A stretch of 64,000 nucleotides of DNA from Corynespora cassiicola (taxonomy: Eukaryota > Ascomycota > Dothideomycetes > Pleosporales > Corynesporascaceae), in assembly GCA_022059125.1 (NCBI GenBank), contig JAEUWY010000020.1, positions 682,001-746,000 on the forward strand, read 5' to 3'. A program made the translations under genes and the position numbers. Numbering within the stretch: the stretch's first letter is position 1; the number at the start of each line of letters is the position of its first letter. Below the pieces are notes generated by a model. That model was not told the DNA's origin, made no database searches, and saw nothing but the letters and a program-made list of their open reading frames with translations. Of this stretch, positions 1 to 10,724 are shown piece after piece.

Positions 1-36
1 GCCCAAATTGTCAACAACCAAGGGAGTGTGAAACTG

Positions 37-1587
37 ATGATCCACGTCAACCCCTCTAAAGTGCAAAACCGGCGTGCATGCAACCGATGTCACCAGGCCA
101 AGCTTAAATGCGTTTTGGAAGGTAGCCGACAATGCCAGCGTTGTAAGCGGTCCAACATCGAATGCACTTTTAGCCCACCCACCCGGATACAGCGCCAGCA
201 TGCTCAGGCTCGATCGATATTGTCGACTTCAACCAACCGCACCGACTGCTGGCCAGATGTTGAAATGGATTGGGAGCTTCTCTTGGAGCCCTCTGTCCTG
301 ACCACCTTCGTTTTGGACACGGACCACCAGGTAGATAACGAAAACCCCGCATCTGCTCCCAACCCCACGTGCATAGTGCACAACAACCAGAACTACAATC
401 AAAACTGTGCAGCCCGTTCCGCTAGCCAGGACGAGCTATTGACACCTACGCCATTGTTTGATGTGTCATCCAACAGTACTACATTTGCGTCATCGATCCC
501 CGCAACGAGTACTTATACTGGCTATAATGGGTCACCGATGCCTATATCGTCCACTGGTCCTACATTCGCGCCGTCAATCCCCACAACGAGTACTTATACT
601 GGCTATAATGGGTCACCGATGCCTATATCGTCCACTGGTCCTACATTCGCGCCGTCAATCCCCACAACGAGTACTTATACTGGCTATAATGGGTCACCGA
701 TGCCTATATCGTCCACTGGTCCTACATTCGCGTCGTCGATCCCCACAACGAGTACTTATACTGGCTACAATGGGTCACCGATACCGGTATCATGCACATC
801 TTCGGATCACGTAGCTGGAAGAAATGCCTCTGCTGCCTCTACACTATTGCCATTACCAGACAGTGAATCAGAGGAGCACGACGAACAACTGACTGACTTC
901 GCATTCTGGGCAGACAAGATGGCGCCACTAAACGTGCAATTTACAAAGCACCTACAGTCCATCCCGCGCGTAAGCCCCGACAGCTCACATTACAGTAATG
1001 GCCACACTACAATACTGCCTCCGAGCGGGTCGCACAATTCCGACACTACTTTTCAACTTAGCGAATCTTTGATCAACATCCTGAGTGGCATGTGTTCTCA
1101 ATTGCCGCCCCTGCACGCCTCCGCGACTGCAAATGAGGACTGCTCGACAACATTTTTATTTTTAGACGAAGCTTCCTACCTTCTGATATTCTCTACATAT
1201 CTGCGCTTTTTAGAGACTCAAGACGCAGTTTACCGCTATCTGCTAGCCTGCCTTGTCCATAAACATGAGACCGCGACCACCGGATCCTGCTTTTACCTGC
1301 CAAAGCTGACCATCGGGTCATTTGCACTGGCTATGACGTCTAAGACACGGCCTCTGCTTTTTGTTAACCTCATGGAATCTATGCTGGCTCAAGCCAAGAA
1401 TTTTATCCATCGCCTAGCCTCTGTCAAGGGTACCTCAGGAAACAATAGCAATGCGGAGTGTTTCAGTAGCTTATCGCCTATCGTCGAGCCGACCTTTGCA
1501 CTGCAGGCCATCCAGACAAGAGAGGCTGCTGTACTAAATCTAATCGGGCGCGTTAAAGAAATATTGGCGCAATCAAAGTCCACTTAG
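37..1587 (+). CDS. Zn2Cys6 transcription factor with internal 27-aa repeats
   Basis: Fungal binuclear zinc-cluster regulator, expected to act in the nucleus. Six cysteines at about residues 15-43 have the spacing C-x2-C-x6-C-x7-C-x2-C-x6-C, followed by a basic linker. The middle (about residues 149-256) holds four copies of a 27-aa Ser/Thr/Pro-rich unit. The C-terminal third is helical and resembles regulators near secondary-metabolite clusters (AflR-like architecture), without the common fungal-specific middle homology domain; that resemblance is inference. I chose the ATG at 37. The frame is open to the window edge with only a GTG at 28, so an upstream exon outside the window is possible. 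Any cluster it controls would lie to the left, since the right flank is degenerate. The zinc cluster is near certain; the target is unknown. Confidence 0.87.
   Translation: MIHVNPSKVQNRRACNRCHQAKLKCVLEGSRQCQRCKRSNIECTFSPPTRIQRQHAQARSILSTSTNRTDCWPDVEMDWELLLEPSVLTTFVLDTDHQVDNENPASAPNPTCIVHNNQNYNQNCAARSASQDELLTPTPLFDVSSNSTTFASSIPATSTYTGYNGSPMPISSTGPTFAPSIPTTSTYTGYNGSPMPISSTGPTFAPSIPTTSTYTGYNGSPMPISSTGPTFASSIPTTSTYTGYNGSPIPVSCTSSDHVAGRNASAASTLLPLPDSESEEHDEQLTDFAFWADKMAPLNVQFTKHLQSIPRVSPDSSHYSNGHTTILPPSGSHNSDTTFQLSESLINILSGMCSQLPPLHASATANEDCSTTFLFLDEASYLLIFSTYLRFLETQDAVYRYLLACLVHKHETATTGSCFYLPKLTIGSFALAMTSKTRPLLFVNLMESMLAQAKNFIHRLASVKGTSGNNSNAECFSSLSPIVEPTFALQAIQTREAAVLNLIGRVKEILAQSKST
481..804 (+). 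repeat. 4 x 81-bp in-frame tandem repeat
   Basis: Four consecutive 81-bp units (481-561, 562-642, 643-723, 724-804) inside the zinc-cluster gene. Units 2 and 3 look identical at the nucleotide level, while units 1 and 4 carry a few substitutions. Each unit encodes 27 residues with a central TSTYTGYNGSP motif. The period is a multiple of three, so copy-number change would keep the frame. Confidence 0.95.
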
Positions 1588-4355
1588 AAACAATTACAGT
1601 TTTTTATTATACGTTACAACCAATAGAGTAATTAGATCTGTTATAAAAAATGTTATTAATATATTGTATACTACTTTTAAGGTCTACCAATGAAGCACGA
1701 TGCTAATGTTAAGAACACTAGTACTATAGGTGTCACATGAAGAAACAAATTCAATACTATTGTACAAAATAGACTGTTCGTAGTGCTTATGTAACATAAA
1801 CAACTGCTTCTATACGTTTAGCAAAGCAACACTGTGGAAAAAGATAAATAGATAAAAGCTACAAGACTTAAGTCTTTAAAATTCAGTAGATTGTCTACGC
1901 ACACCTTATAAAACCTAGTTATAAACCAACCGTACGATTGTAGGCAACGAAATTGTTAGAGGCCGGAGGCGGAAAAGCCTTCTTCCGGATTGGATGTAGT
2001 GAAAAATCTACGCCGAGTGACTGGCGGTCGGTAGTGCTAAAAGAGTAGAGTTATTAACACCAAAGGAAAGATCGCCAACAATGGTAAGGATGAATATCAT
2101 AAGAATATTTATTTATAGGAGAAAGACATGTGTGCGTGAGTCCTATGTTGGAAATTCTTGGCAAGAACTTTTAGGCGTGGAGAATTGTTTGGGTCTATCG
2201 GTAGCTAAGCAGTTACTCTGACACCTGTTCTTCAACGCACATTTGGTGTAGAGCACACCCGGGAACAGCAGCTCCATGGCGCCCATCTACGGAGATGCCA
2301 ATACGAAAACTATCCAGGACAAAGTGGTACTGATGCTAGAGACATGAGAGCGAACGAGTAGTGCGTAGTGTGAGGCGGCGAAAACATCCTTCATCCACCC
2401 CGCCTGACATGGCGCAACGCCTCTCAGATTTAGGGAAACAAAATCGTGACGACGGAAAAAGTCAAGACGATTGGAGTGATCCTCGACGAAGAGCTGGAAG
2501 CCGGGCTAGTGCTGTTCGAGCAGAGACAACGCGGGCAAACGATCGCGTTCTGAGCAACTATTCACACACCGAGGCAGTTGCATTCACACTGGATGATCTG
2601 ACGGTAGAGGCTCTGCAGATGACATCGGTCACTACTTCAGAGGATACGCAATGAACGGGTCGATTTAACGCTATGGCCGCGCATTTCGAAGGAAGACAGT
2701 GACAAGCACAGACCAAGCAGATCCCCATCCTACCGAGCTACCTGCGTGTGCAGCCCGCGATGGAAACGGACAACCAGCGGCGGAATCCGGCCTGCAGTTC
2801 TTCTCTGACTTTCAGTCAAGAAATAGTGGCAGAGACCACGGCTAGATGAGCAAAGGTCACACTGTACGGTGTTCTAGGACATGCTGGGATTCGGGGCAGC
2901 GAAAGAGTGCACAGGTTTGTAAAAGCAGCAACGAGGGCGGAGCGCGAGGAGTCGCTGCAGCGAGACGGCCAGCTTTGGTATCTTAAAAGACTAGGCTTAT
3001 GCAGCCACGAACGGGTAAGACGTTGCTCATGGTAGATTTGCACAAGATCAAGGTAGTAGAATCTATTTCACCGGACAACGGGAGTGCGCCTTAAATGTAA
3101 AGTTACATTGAAGGTTGGTCAATTTCTGGAACTGGATCTGAAGAGCCTGCTTTAGGTCCGTACTGAATATACGTGGCGTCTGGATGTTTGCTGTCTATTT
3201 GCTGTCAGTTACCCTAACGTCACATATTCTCTACAAGGCTTTGTACTCGCATTTCCAGCAATGACGTGATCTGTAAACAGAGTCTTTTGTTGCCAAAACG
3301 GTACCAGTCCTTGAAAAAACTGCTGGTTATACAGATTGATATTTAGGGCTAATTGAAAGTGTCGATCATTTCTCCAAATTTGAAAACAAGCTTCCATAAA
3401 GAAGCTGTGGACTTTATACCTTCGGACAAAACGGAACGGATGCTGGGGAGATTATTCTATTTATGGACGTTAGTCCAGAGAAGATGAAATTGGCAAAGTG
3501 GAGCCGACGGTCGGTAAAAAGGCCGAGAGGTAAAGACTGGGCGACTGTACAAACTAACCAGGGATGTAGGTTGCTTTACCGATACGAACTATCAGGCAGT
3601 ATAGGAGCAGCAACATGGAGATTTAAAGTTGCCATCCTTCCCATTCATTCTATTCCCAATCAGAATCCTGATTAATCAATGTGCGTAAGCATCCTTGGCA
3701 GTGCTCTGTATAGGCTATGCGAGTGAATAAGCAACATGGGCGGCCTCGAGGTATCTATAAGAACGTAGATGTCATTCCCCAAGGCTAATCAGCTAGTATA
3801 GCCGAGTTGTATCCACCCACAAAACCGATGTCGAAGATCGTCATAGACATAACGGCGCCGGCATCGTAGGTCCCCATATATTCATCGGCTCCGGCGGTGC
3901 GCAGGGTGCGCTTATTGCGCAGTGGGAACATTCAGCGTACTCAGCGATCCACAGCAGTAATCCGGATCAGTCCGCTTGAGATGATGGAGGTCACCGCCTA
4001 TTCATCTGTTATGATTCACTTTAGGATTCTAGAAGCAACGTATCTGTATCTTTGTGTGACAGAGCTAAATCGTAGATGCCTTTAAGATGCTAGCTCTTGG
4101 TAAAAGTTACTTCCTATAAGTTTTCTATTCACTACATTTTCTTGATTGGATTTTATCTAGACTATCTTTCTTTTGCCTGTTTTAGCTTCTAATCAAAACA
4201 CGTGCTGAAAAATGTCTCGGCGTTGGCACTCACCGACTTGCAACCTGCACGGACTAAGGAAGCTATTCCAAGCTCGAATTGCTCACGAGGCCGGATGTCT
4301 TCGGATATCTACTTGAATTGTGATGAAAAAGATGGAAGCCGAAAGCCGAAAGGAG
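1588..4355. other. AT-rich degenerate interval without supported genes
   Basis: No intact gene is visible. 1600-1950 is strongly AT-rich. 2350-3680 has only short broken frames. One stretch at about 2861-3030 (+) reads as a stop-free run including HAGIR and DGQLWYLKRLG, faintly like the region before a gypsy-type integrase, but I could not extend it into any retroelement domain. Decayed repeat or gene material is possible; nothing is firm. Confidence 0.5.
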
Positions 4356-4361
4356 TATAAA
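4356..4361 (+). promoter_or_regulatory. TATA box of the small secreted protein gene
   Basis: TATAAA about 180 nt upstream of the ATG at 4537, followed by a pyrimidine-rich leader. Its position is plausible for a fungal core promoter with a leader of 100-150 nt. Confidence 0.5.
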
Positions 4362-4536
4362 TCTCGTGCAATGCCGCCTCTAGCCATGGCACCATCGCAT
4401 TGAATCTCTACCCATCACCTTAAAAACCAAACTTCTAGGCAAAATCACTACCTTAATCGTAGGTCATGGAGTTTTCAAATGCAATACCGATTGATTAATC
4501 ACTGACCACTCCCCAGGGTTTCTACAGTTCACCAAA

Positions 4537-4845
4537 ATGGTCTCCATCAAACTCATCATTCCCGCTTTTGTCGCCCTTGTCGCCGCTCAGGGCCCAATTT
4601 GCAACCAAGTTGCCAATGCCAACGACCTGAGATTGAGCGAGTGGAGATACAATCAAAACGAGGGCGCCTGGGATGCAGTCCGTGGCGGTGGCATAATCGA
4701 CCGCAACGGCCACCTCACCTACAACCCCGGGGTTGTTTGCGTTAGCTACGGAAATAACGATGTAGACTGCTACACTGGCTCCAACTGTTATCTCCAGGAA
4801 GGCAAGCGCCAGGGCATTGACAATGTCAGCAGTTTCCTCAACTAA
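4537..4845 (+). CDS. Small secreted cysteine-containing protein
   Basis: A 102-aa protein with a typical signal peptide: Lys at residue 5, hydrophobic core at about 6-17, and likely cleavage after the Ala-Ala-Gln near residue 18. The mature part of about 84 aa has four cysteines (residues 22, 68, 78, 84), enough for two disulfides, and is rich in Asn and Gly. No known domain is recognised. Size, secretion and even cysteine number fit the small secreted or effector-like proteins of fungi; this is a class assignment, not a function. It stands alone between degenerate DNA and a HET pseudogene. A strong splice-donor match begins four bases after the stop, suggesting a 3'-UTR intron. Confidence 0.75.
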   Translation: MVSIKLIIPAFVALVAAQGPICNQVANANDLRLSEWRYNQNEGAWDAVRGGGIIDRNGHLTYNPGVVCVSYGNNDVDCYTGSNCYLQEGKRQGIDNVSSFLN

Positions 4846-4849
4846 ACAG

Positions 4850-4900
4850 GTACGTCGATTTATTCCTGCAAGATACTACAAGCGACTTATACCGGTACAG
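4850..4900 (+). other. Possible 3'-UTR intron
   Basis: GTACGT at 4850 begins four bases after the stop codon. An interior TACTACA and a CAG at 4898-4900 complete a 51-nt intron of the size used elsewhere in the window. It would not alter the protein. No transcript evidence is available. Confidence 0.4.
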
Positions 4901-5295
4901 CTCATCACTTAGAAGCATATTTAGCAGAGATATAAATATACGCTGTGGGTTTCTAAGATGATGTGCTTGAGTAGATGATCAGGCGGAAATGAGGTCTAGC
5001 CATTGATTCTATGGATGGGAATATCGGCACTGTATTTGCACTTCTGTGAGACTAATGTTTCAACTGAGGCTCTACGAGAATGGCTATCTGATTTTACGTT
5101 GGTTTTATTCCACCTAAACGAATTGCTATATGTGTTCAACGTTGATCTGTCCCAAATTCTACACGTTTAGATAAAAAAAGCTCTCTGAAGCTACATGATA
5201 GATCCCAATGGCTAAATAATTGTTATAGTCATCCAATTTACAACATGTTCATGCTTTGAAAATGCCCCCCTCTCACATCCAAAGGTGCTGATTCT
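4901..5295. other. AT-rich intergenic DNA
   Basis: AT-rich spacer between the secreted-protein gene and the 3' end of the HET pseudogene. No open frame of note, RNA gene or repeat is seen. Confidence 0.6.
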
Positions 5296-6395
5296 CTAAA
5301 ACTGAGCTGTTGAATAATCGGAATGCTGGCGTAATACAATTCCTCGAGTAGGGAAGCCAAATCCCCCTTCTACTAGTTGGCCAACATATAGGCAATACAA
5401 GATTTCTTTCCTTTCAGAATCATATGGGAAGTCAAAACTGGCGTGAATTCTTGGGCTGTTGGTAACTTGCCGCAACGATTCCAGGATGCCACTTCTCCAT
5501 ACGAATGCTTCTAGTAAAGGCACATGAACTTTTAGATGGTCTGCTGAGACAGCCCCAAGAGGGTCACTTCTTTTTGGAATTGACACTGCTTCTAGAATGT
5601 TGGCCCAAATAGGCTCAAGCTTGTGTCCAGATTCCATTTCACCACCATCATGCTGGTAAATCTGGCGCTGAAACCGAAATTGAACGGATGCCCAAGACTA
5701 TAAAGGTGATCTATACGGAGTAGCGCTTGATGCCCCGTAATCATCTCGCATCTTCCATAAGAGCCCTTGAGGAAGATCTTGAAGCCATAGACCAGCCAAG
5801 TAGCGGCCTGCACCATGTTTCTCGAAATGCTGGGCTAAACCAGAGAGAGCAGGCAGTATGTCTCTAAGCTTAGTAATGTCTCTCTGGACAATCGCGTCCA
5901 CTATTTTGTACCAAACTTTATACTTGTTTTTTGAGTGTGAGCTTAGCAAGCTGATGTAGATCCTTTCTAAAGTTCTTGAGGTGCTGCTGTCCACTTCCAT
6001 ACACTCACAGAACAATGCTGATTTGCATTCCCACATGATTACCCTCTCTCCGAAATGTGCCATCTTAGTGGGCGTACGTCACGGCGCACGCCGACGATAG
6101 GCCATGAAGACTGCTGGAAGCCGAACTTCGTACAAAGTAGCACCTCACCGCGATAACGAGGTGCGGACTCTTCTAGTTCATGGTACAAAGACGGAGTATC
6201 TCCATAGTAAAAATCCAGATGGTGATACTCTTCTTCCACTCCTGCTTGTAGAACACCGAGATATCGAAGGCGACAGCTCTGGTATGTGCCTTGCGCTGAT
6301 ATACGTAAAGACCGTAGACTACAGATCAATCTTGCGCAAATCTCGCATGCCGAATCTGAAGGCGGGACTGATTTAAAGTGAGGTAGCAGATTCAT
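5296..6395 (-). pseudogene. HET-family (heterokaryon incompatibility) pseudogene with core domain deleted
   Basis: Read on the minus strand. 6395-6075 gives an N-terminal part with CEICARL and a WPIVGVRRDV motif, of the kind that precedes the HET domain in HET proteins. The next recognisable segment starts at 6063 (AHFGERVIMWEC...) and continues through GAGRYLAGLWLQDLPQGLLW, which in the family lies after the HET domain. The domain itself, with its SHCWG and WIDSLCI motifs, is absent, so several hundred bases appear deleted at about 6064-6074, with a frame change. Further breaks occur near 5698 and 5640; a last fragment (5637-5296) carries DPLGAVSADHLKVHVPLLEA, typical of HET C-termini. Family assignment rests on these motifs. 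HET proteins trigger nonself recognition and cell death; this copy cannot do so by that domain. Confidence 0.72.
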
Positions 6396-6997
6396 CTGTG
6401 AATATTTTGTCTGCGCAAGGAATGAATTTTTGAAGTAAAAGAATAGAGGTCTGAAGCGAGATGAGGTTACCCAAGGCTACATTGGCTCTGATGGCGGGGT
6501 GACCGATCCGGAGAATATTATCCTACAACTTCTTTTTTATCCATCCAGTCCATGTCTTAGCGTTAATTGTATCGAGACTGACTGTAGCTGGAACGAAGGG
6601 GACCTATGCATGCTGGGCCTTTGTCTCCTTTGGCGGGTTGTGGGTAGAACTAGCCACAACTTTTGGGCATATCCCCGGTCATCGGTCGCCTCCATGCCTG
6701 TGAGTGCTTGCATCCGTTCCCACCTGCAGATTATGCCGGTTATCTAGCCACTCTGGGTATGCTAACATCAAATAGTTTACTTGACATATACATAGTGTAT
6801 TATGTACTATGTAATCCATAAAATATATCAAAATCTTGGAATGATACCTGGGTACTTAGGTACCTAATGATTTTTGGAAGTTCACGATCACGTGATTGTT
6901 ACATAGGTCACGGTCCAGGTGCATTTTGCTCTGGCTATTAATAGTAGCTCGGCAAACCAGGACGATCTTCAATAAAGAAATAAATACAGAAAAACTA
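6396..6997. other. Intergenic DNA between two pseudogenes
   Basis: AT-rich in its right half (6770-6860). Short frames only; nothing supported. It separates the 5' end of the minus-strand HET pseudogene from the plus-strand amidase pseudogene. Confidence 0.55.
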
Positions 6998-9262
6998 ATT
7001 ATGACGAAAAATGGGCTAGGTGCTAATTTCCATGCAAAGGAGCATTGGTTGTTCCAAATTCAAGATGTTCATTATCTAGCTGTGCCGTTGGATTCAGTCA
7101 GGCAATGTTTCTCCCTTGAAATTTACAGCAAGCTAATACAACCAGCCACACCGTTTCGAATATCCAAAGGACAGTAACTCTCCGATGACAGTGATAGCCG
7201 ATTTCACTCATGAACCTTAACTCAGGCTTGGGTACAAGGAACGATCAATTCGTGGTTGCGATTGGATGATGTCTTCCGCGCCGAGTTCTTACAAAACATC
7301 GTTTTTGTTGGCCTCCATAAGCATAAAAATGAGCTCGATACCATCAAGAACGCACTCTATTCGTTATGGGGCACCACATGGGCTTCTAGCATCGAGCCAA
7401 CGGATGGGGATCATGGCCTCTGTTCCGGCCCGTTTGTAACGTGGAAAGGGCAGCTATGCAAAGCGTTTCGGCTATATGACGACCCACAGCAAGCCTTTAT
7501 AGTGGCTATCAGACCTCGCATATTGAAAAGGTAAGCTAAATCATTATATCCTCACCGCTTGTGGTTATGTTGCACCAGGCTATTCAGAAATCTGCGCGCC
7601 AGCGGGAACCTTTACACCTTACTGAGTGTTGCTGTTCCTTCTCGAATCGATTAACTATCCAAAAGCACAAATTCCCTGGCAGGCGCTTGCCTCGCCGTCA
7701 AAGAAGTCTTTGAAATCGAAGGCCTACGGCTCACAGTGGGATACCGCGCATGGTATGATCTGTCCACGCCAGCAGAGAAGATAACGCCCGTGATACATAA
7801 ACTTTTGGATAAGGACACAACCCTAGTAGGCACACTGAAGCTAGGGTCTTTGATCACTAGAGAGGAACCAGCAGAGTCGGCAGATTATTTTGCGCCGTTC
7901 AATCAAAGAGGAGATGGCTATCAATCGGCGTGGAGCAGTAGCGGTGGTAGTGGTGCTGCCTTGTCATCCTACGACTGGCTTGACTTTACCTTGGGTACAT
8001 ACAGTAAGTGTTGCTGAGTACGGTATACAATCTATGACTTAGATCCCATAGCAACTGGAAGCAGCCGCTGGCCAGCAATGGCTAATATACTCTTTCAACA
8101 TCATTTGACTTAAGGAATTTTTCCTTCGGAGGGAATTGCACCTTCGTGGTCGTAATTAACTGCAAATTATCAAAGTATAAGCTGCTGATTCGACAAAGTC
8201 CTTTCGATGCACCTGCAATGTACTCAAGAGACATCGACATGCTGGAAAAATGGATTGGTGCATGGATATCTGCCAAGCAAGAAATGCACAAAGCGAACAT
8301 GAGCATCATCTATCCCACAGGCTTCTGGCCTGTCGCCAATAGAGCCCAACAAGATATTGTTGATGGGTCTATTTCTGATCTTGAGTCTTCAAATGGAGTA
8401 AAAAAGATGGACATCTCAATCCAAGATTTACGGAAAGAGAAAAAGCCAGAAGAAGCCGATGGTTCTGATACGAATGAATATCTACAAGGGGTGTCAAAGC
8501 TGCATCGATTTCCACGACCGAACAAGTGCTGACTTACAAAAGGTCGGGGTGGCATCATTCTGCTATGGTGTGTATTAAGAGCTCGAACAATTTCGACAAG
8601 AATACCGGACCAAACATTTGAAAGAGCCCTATGTCAACTCAGTGATGCGGTGGAGATGGTACATTTTTCTGATTCTTGTGTCAACATTCGTGCATACACT
8701 CAACAAACAGGGAAGCAGCTAAGAACGTCACCCAGGAGCAACATGAAGATGCTGTGCAGCGCCTACGCATTTACAAGGAATTCGTCATCGAGAAAGCACT
8801 TCAGGTAAATGGACGGCACGCCATTATCTTGCTGTCCATTATAACACAAGCGGTGGATTACCGCGATGCGAGTCCCGAGTGAATTCCACCACACTAACCC
8901 CTAAAGTTGATCACTGACGCGTGGTAGTCCCCCCTCTGCCCCGAATGCATTTGATGGAATCTGGCTTGTACCGATCCTGGGTACACCAGAGCCTTCTATT
9001 CCAAGTGAGGCCCAGAATCAAAGTTCCTTGAACCGTTACTGATTATTTGCAGTCGGTGAGATGGAATACATGTCCGACCTGAGCAAGAGGATAGAGCGTC
9101 CGCCAATCGTAGTCTCCCTTCTTGGAGCCCCAGGGACGGACATGGAGTTGATTGGAACTACGCGTCGTACCCTTGAACAGTCTGGGCGAGCCAAGGTTGT
9201 TGCCACAGGAAGTAGGATAGATATCGGGGATAGGTGCATCAAAAGGATAGCCGACGAATCCT
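6998..9262 (+). pseudogene. Amidase-signature family pseudogene with introns still visible
   Basis: Segments in order match a fungal amidase of about 600 aa: an N-terminal part (6998-7177); DDVFRAEFLQ... (7256-7530); LAGACLAVKEVFEIEG with the signature lysine, then a Ser/Gly-rich SSSGGSGAA carrying the cis-serine; and TGSSRWPA (about 8053-8076), where the nucleophile Ser of TGGS would lie. Later come FDAPAMYSRD, IYPTGFWPVAN and a C-terminal IGEMEYMSDL...GAPGTDMELI part ending near 9262. Joining these needs introns at about 7531-7578 and 7999-8048, and one near 8655-8710, all with plausible GT-AG ends. Lesions: a frameshift near 7217, an in-frame TAA at 7652-7654 replacing an expected Tyr, a stop just after the nucleophile region, and further frame changes near 8533-8580. 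Active amidases hydrolyse carboxamides; this copy looks dead. Confidence 0.75.
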
Positions 9263-9877
9263 AAGGTGGCCAGGGTCCAAACATTGAGAGAGGCAAGGTA
9301 GTCTGGCACCAAGGTCCTCTAATTGGTCTCCCCTACCAAGCACGCATCTCAAATGGACAATACAGATGCAGTCTAAATGGAATAGAAAACCACAATCTTC
9401 CGTCATTGTACATGGTGACAACCTCCAATAGTACATTACCCAAAATGCCCCAAAAATACAAAACAAGGAAGAATAACAATGCAATAACAATCCCCACCAT
9501 TTTCTTTGCTTCATATATGCAGTCAGTCATTAGACATTTTCACCTCCCCCAGCTATACGGATCCAGTCAAAAACGCCCCCAACGCCTTGCATGCATGCTT
9601 CGCTTCCCAGGCTGAAGCCATGAGAGAGGGCAAGGGAAAAAAAAGGAACAGCTCAACCACCCACAGCGCTGTGAAAAAATCAACAAGAAAAGCGGGCTCT
9701 ACTTTTGTGCTCAGCGCTCCAAACGCCCGGCTCCCTTCGTAACATCACCCCTGCCCATCATAGCCCATGCCGTACCCAACTTCACCTCCTCGAACGTAGC
9801 ACACGGACATCCCTCTCGCTTCCCCCATGGCAGCGGGCTCCCCAAGAAAGAGAAACGAGAGCCCGAACCGCAAACCC
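9263..9877. other. Intergenic DNA, 3' side of BET1
   Basis: Carries no supportable gene. It probably includes the 3' UTR of the minus-strand BET1 gene and marks the switch from degenerate accessory DNA to GC-rich core genes. Confidence 0.6.
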
Positions 9878-10724
9878 CTAGAACAACCACACATACCAAA
9901 ACAAGAAGGCGACCGCCCCGAAGAAGCCAAGCCAAACCTTCCACCCCACGCCCGTCTTCTCCGCCATGCGCAGCATGCGCGTCATAGTCCCCTTAATCTT
10001 GAGCCTACTATTCTCAAACTGATCATTCATCTTGTCGGCCAGGGTCGTCGAATCGCGAATCTCATCGCCAATGAGGACAGTCAACTGCAATCGAACCAGC
10101 ACGTCAGCAAAAACGCCCCTCAAACCTCCAACAAGCCGGCCAGAAAGAAGACGGAGAGGGAAAAGAGACATACATCCTTCAACATCTTCACCTTCCCCGT
10201 CAAAACCCCCACATGCTCATCATTCTGGCTCTCCAACTCATCCATGACCGCCGCGCTATACTGCCCCCTCGAATTTGGCGTCGCGCTGCGGAACCCAGGC
10301 GCTCCCATCCCGGCACCACCTCCAGCCGCGGGATACGCAGCGAACCCCCCATTGCTACCGTTCCCTGCGCCGCCGCCGCCGCCGCCGTACAAATTCTCCG
10401 TCGACGCGGGAGGCGTGTACCCATACCCGCCCGCCCCATACGGCGAGCGCGATCCACCCCCCCTAGGCTTCGATTTCGAGGGCGAGGTCGAGCGGTTGTA
10501 CGTGCTGAAGAGGTCGGCGCGGGGGTCTGCGCGGCTGAATCTGTGCGCGGGCGAGATTTTCTGTTAGCCAGGGTGGTTTTTGGATTCGGGTTCGAAGCTG
10601 CGAATTCGCGCCCGGGTCGCTTTCCGCAGGGGATGTGTGTTGCTGTGGGAGGGGCAGGACGCGGAGGGGGGCGGGGGGCATGCGGGTTGTGCGCGCGCGC
10701 GTAATGGACGTACCTGTTGGACAT
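9878..10724 (-). CDS. BET1: Bet1-type Qc-SNARE (ER-Golgi transport)
   Basis: Three exons: 10724-10714, 10540-10174 and 10084-9878, with GTACGT and GTATGT donors; 194 aa. The start exon codes only Met-Ser-Asn plus two bases, and joining gives MSNRFSRADPRADLFSTYN, the expected Bet1 beginning. A Gly-rich low-complexity stretch (about residues 55-80) follows. The SNARE helix starts near residue 95 and runs through exon 3 with the zero-layer Gln in MNDQFENS. A C-terminal anchor of about 18 residues (VWLGFFGAVAFLFWYVWLF) ends the protein, as in tail-anchored SNAREs. Bet1 pairs with Sed5, Bos1 and Sec22 for COPII vesicle fusion at the cis-Golgi (family knowledge). Length is somewhat above yeast Bet1 because of the Gly-rich linker. 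Confidence 0.88.

Noticed and set aside
2861..3030. Possible gypsy-type retroelement remnant
   Set aside because: Only a faint resemblance over about 55 codons; no reverse transcriptase, integrase core or long terminal repeats could be found.
9043..9312. Minus-strand frame of 89 codons at the end of the amidase pseudogene
   Set aside because: The plus strand at the same place matches the amidase C-terminus (GEMEYMSDL, GAPGTDMELI), so the minus frame is its shadow.
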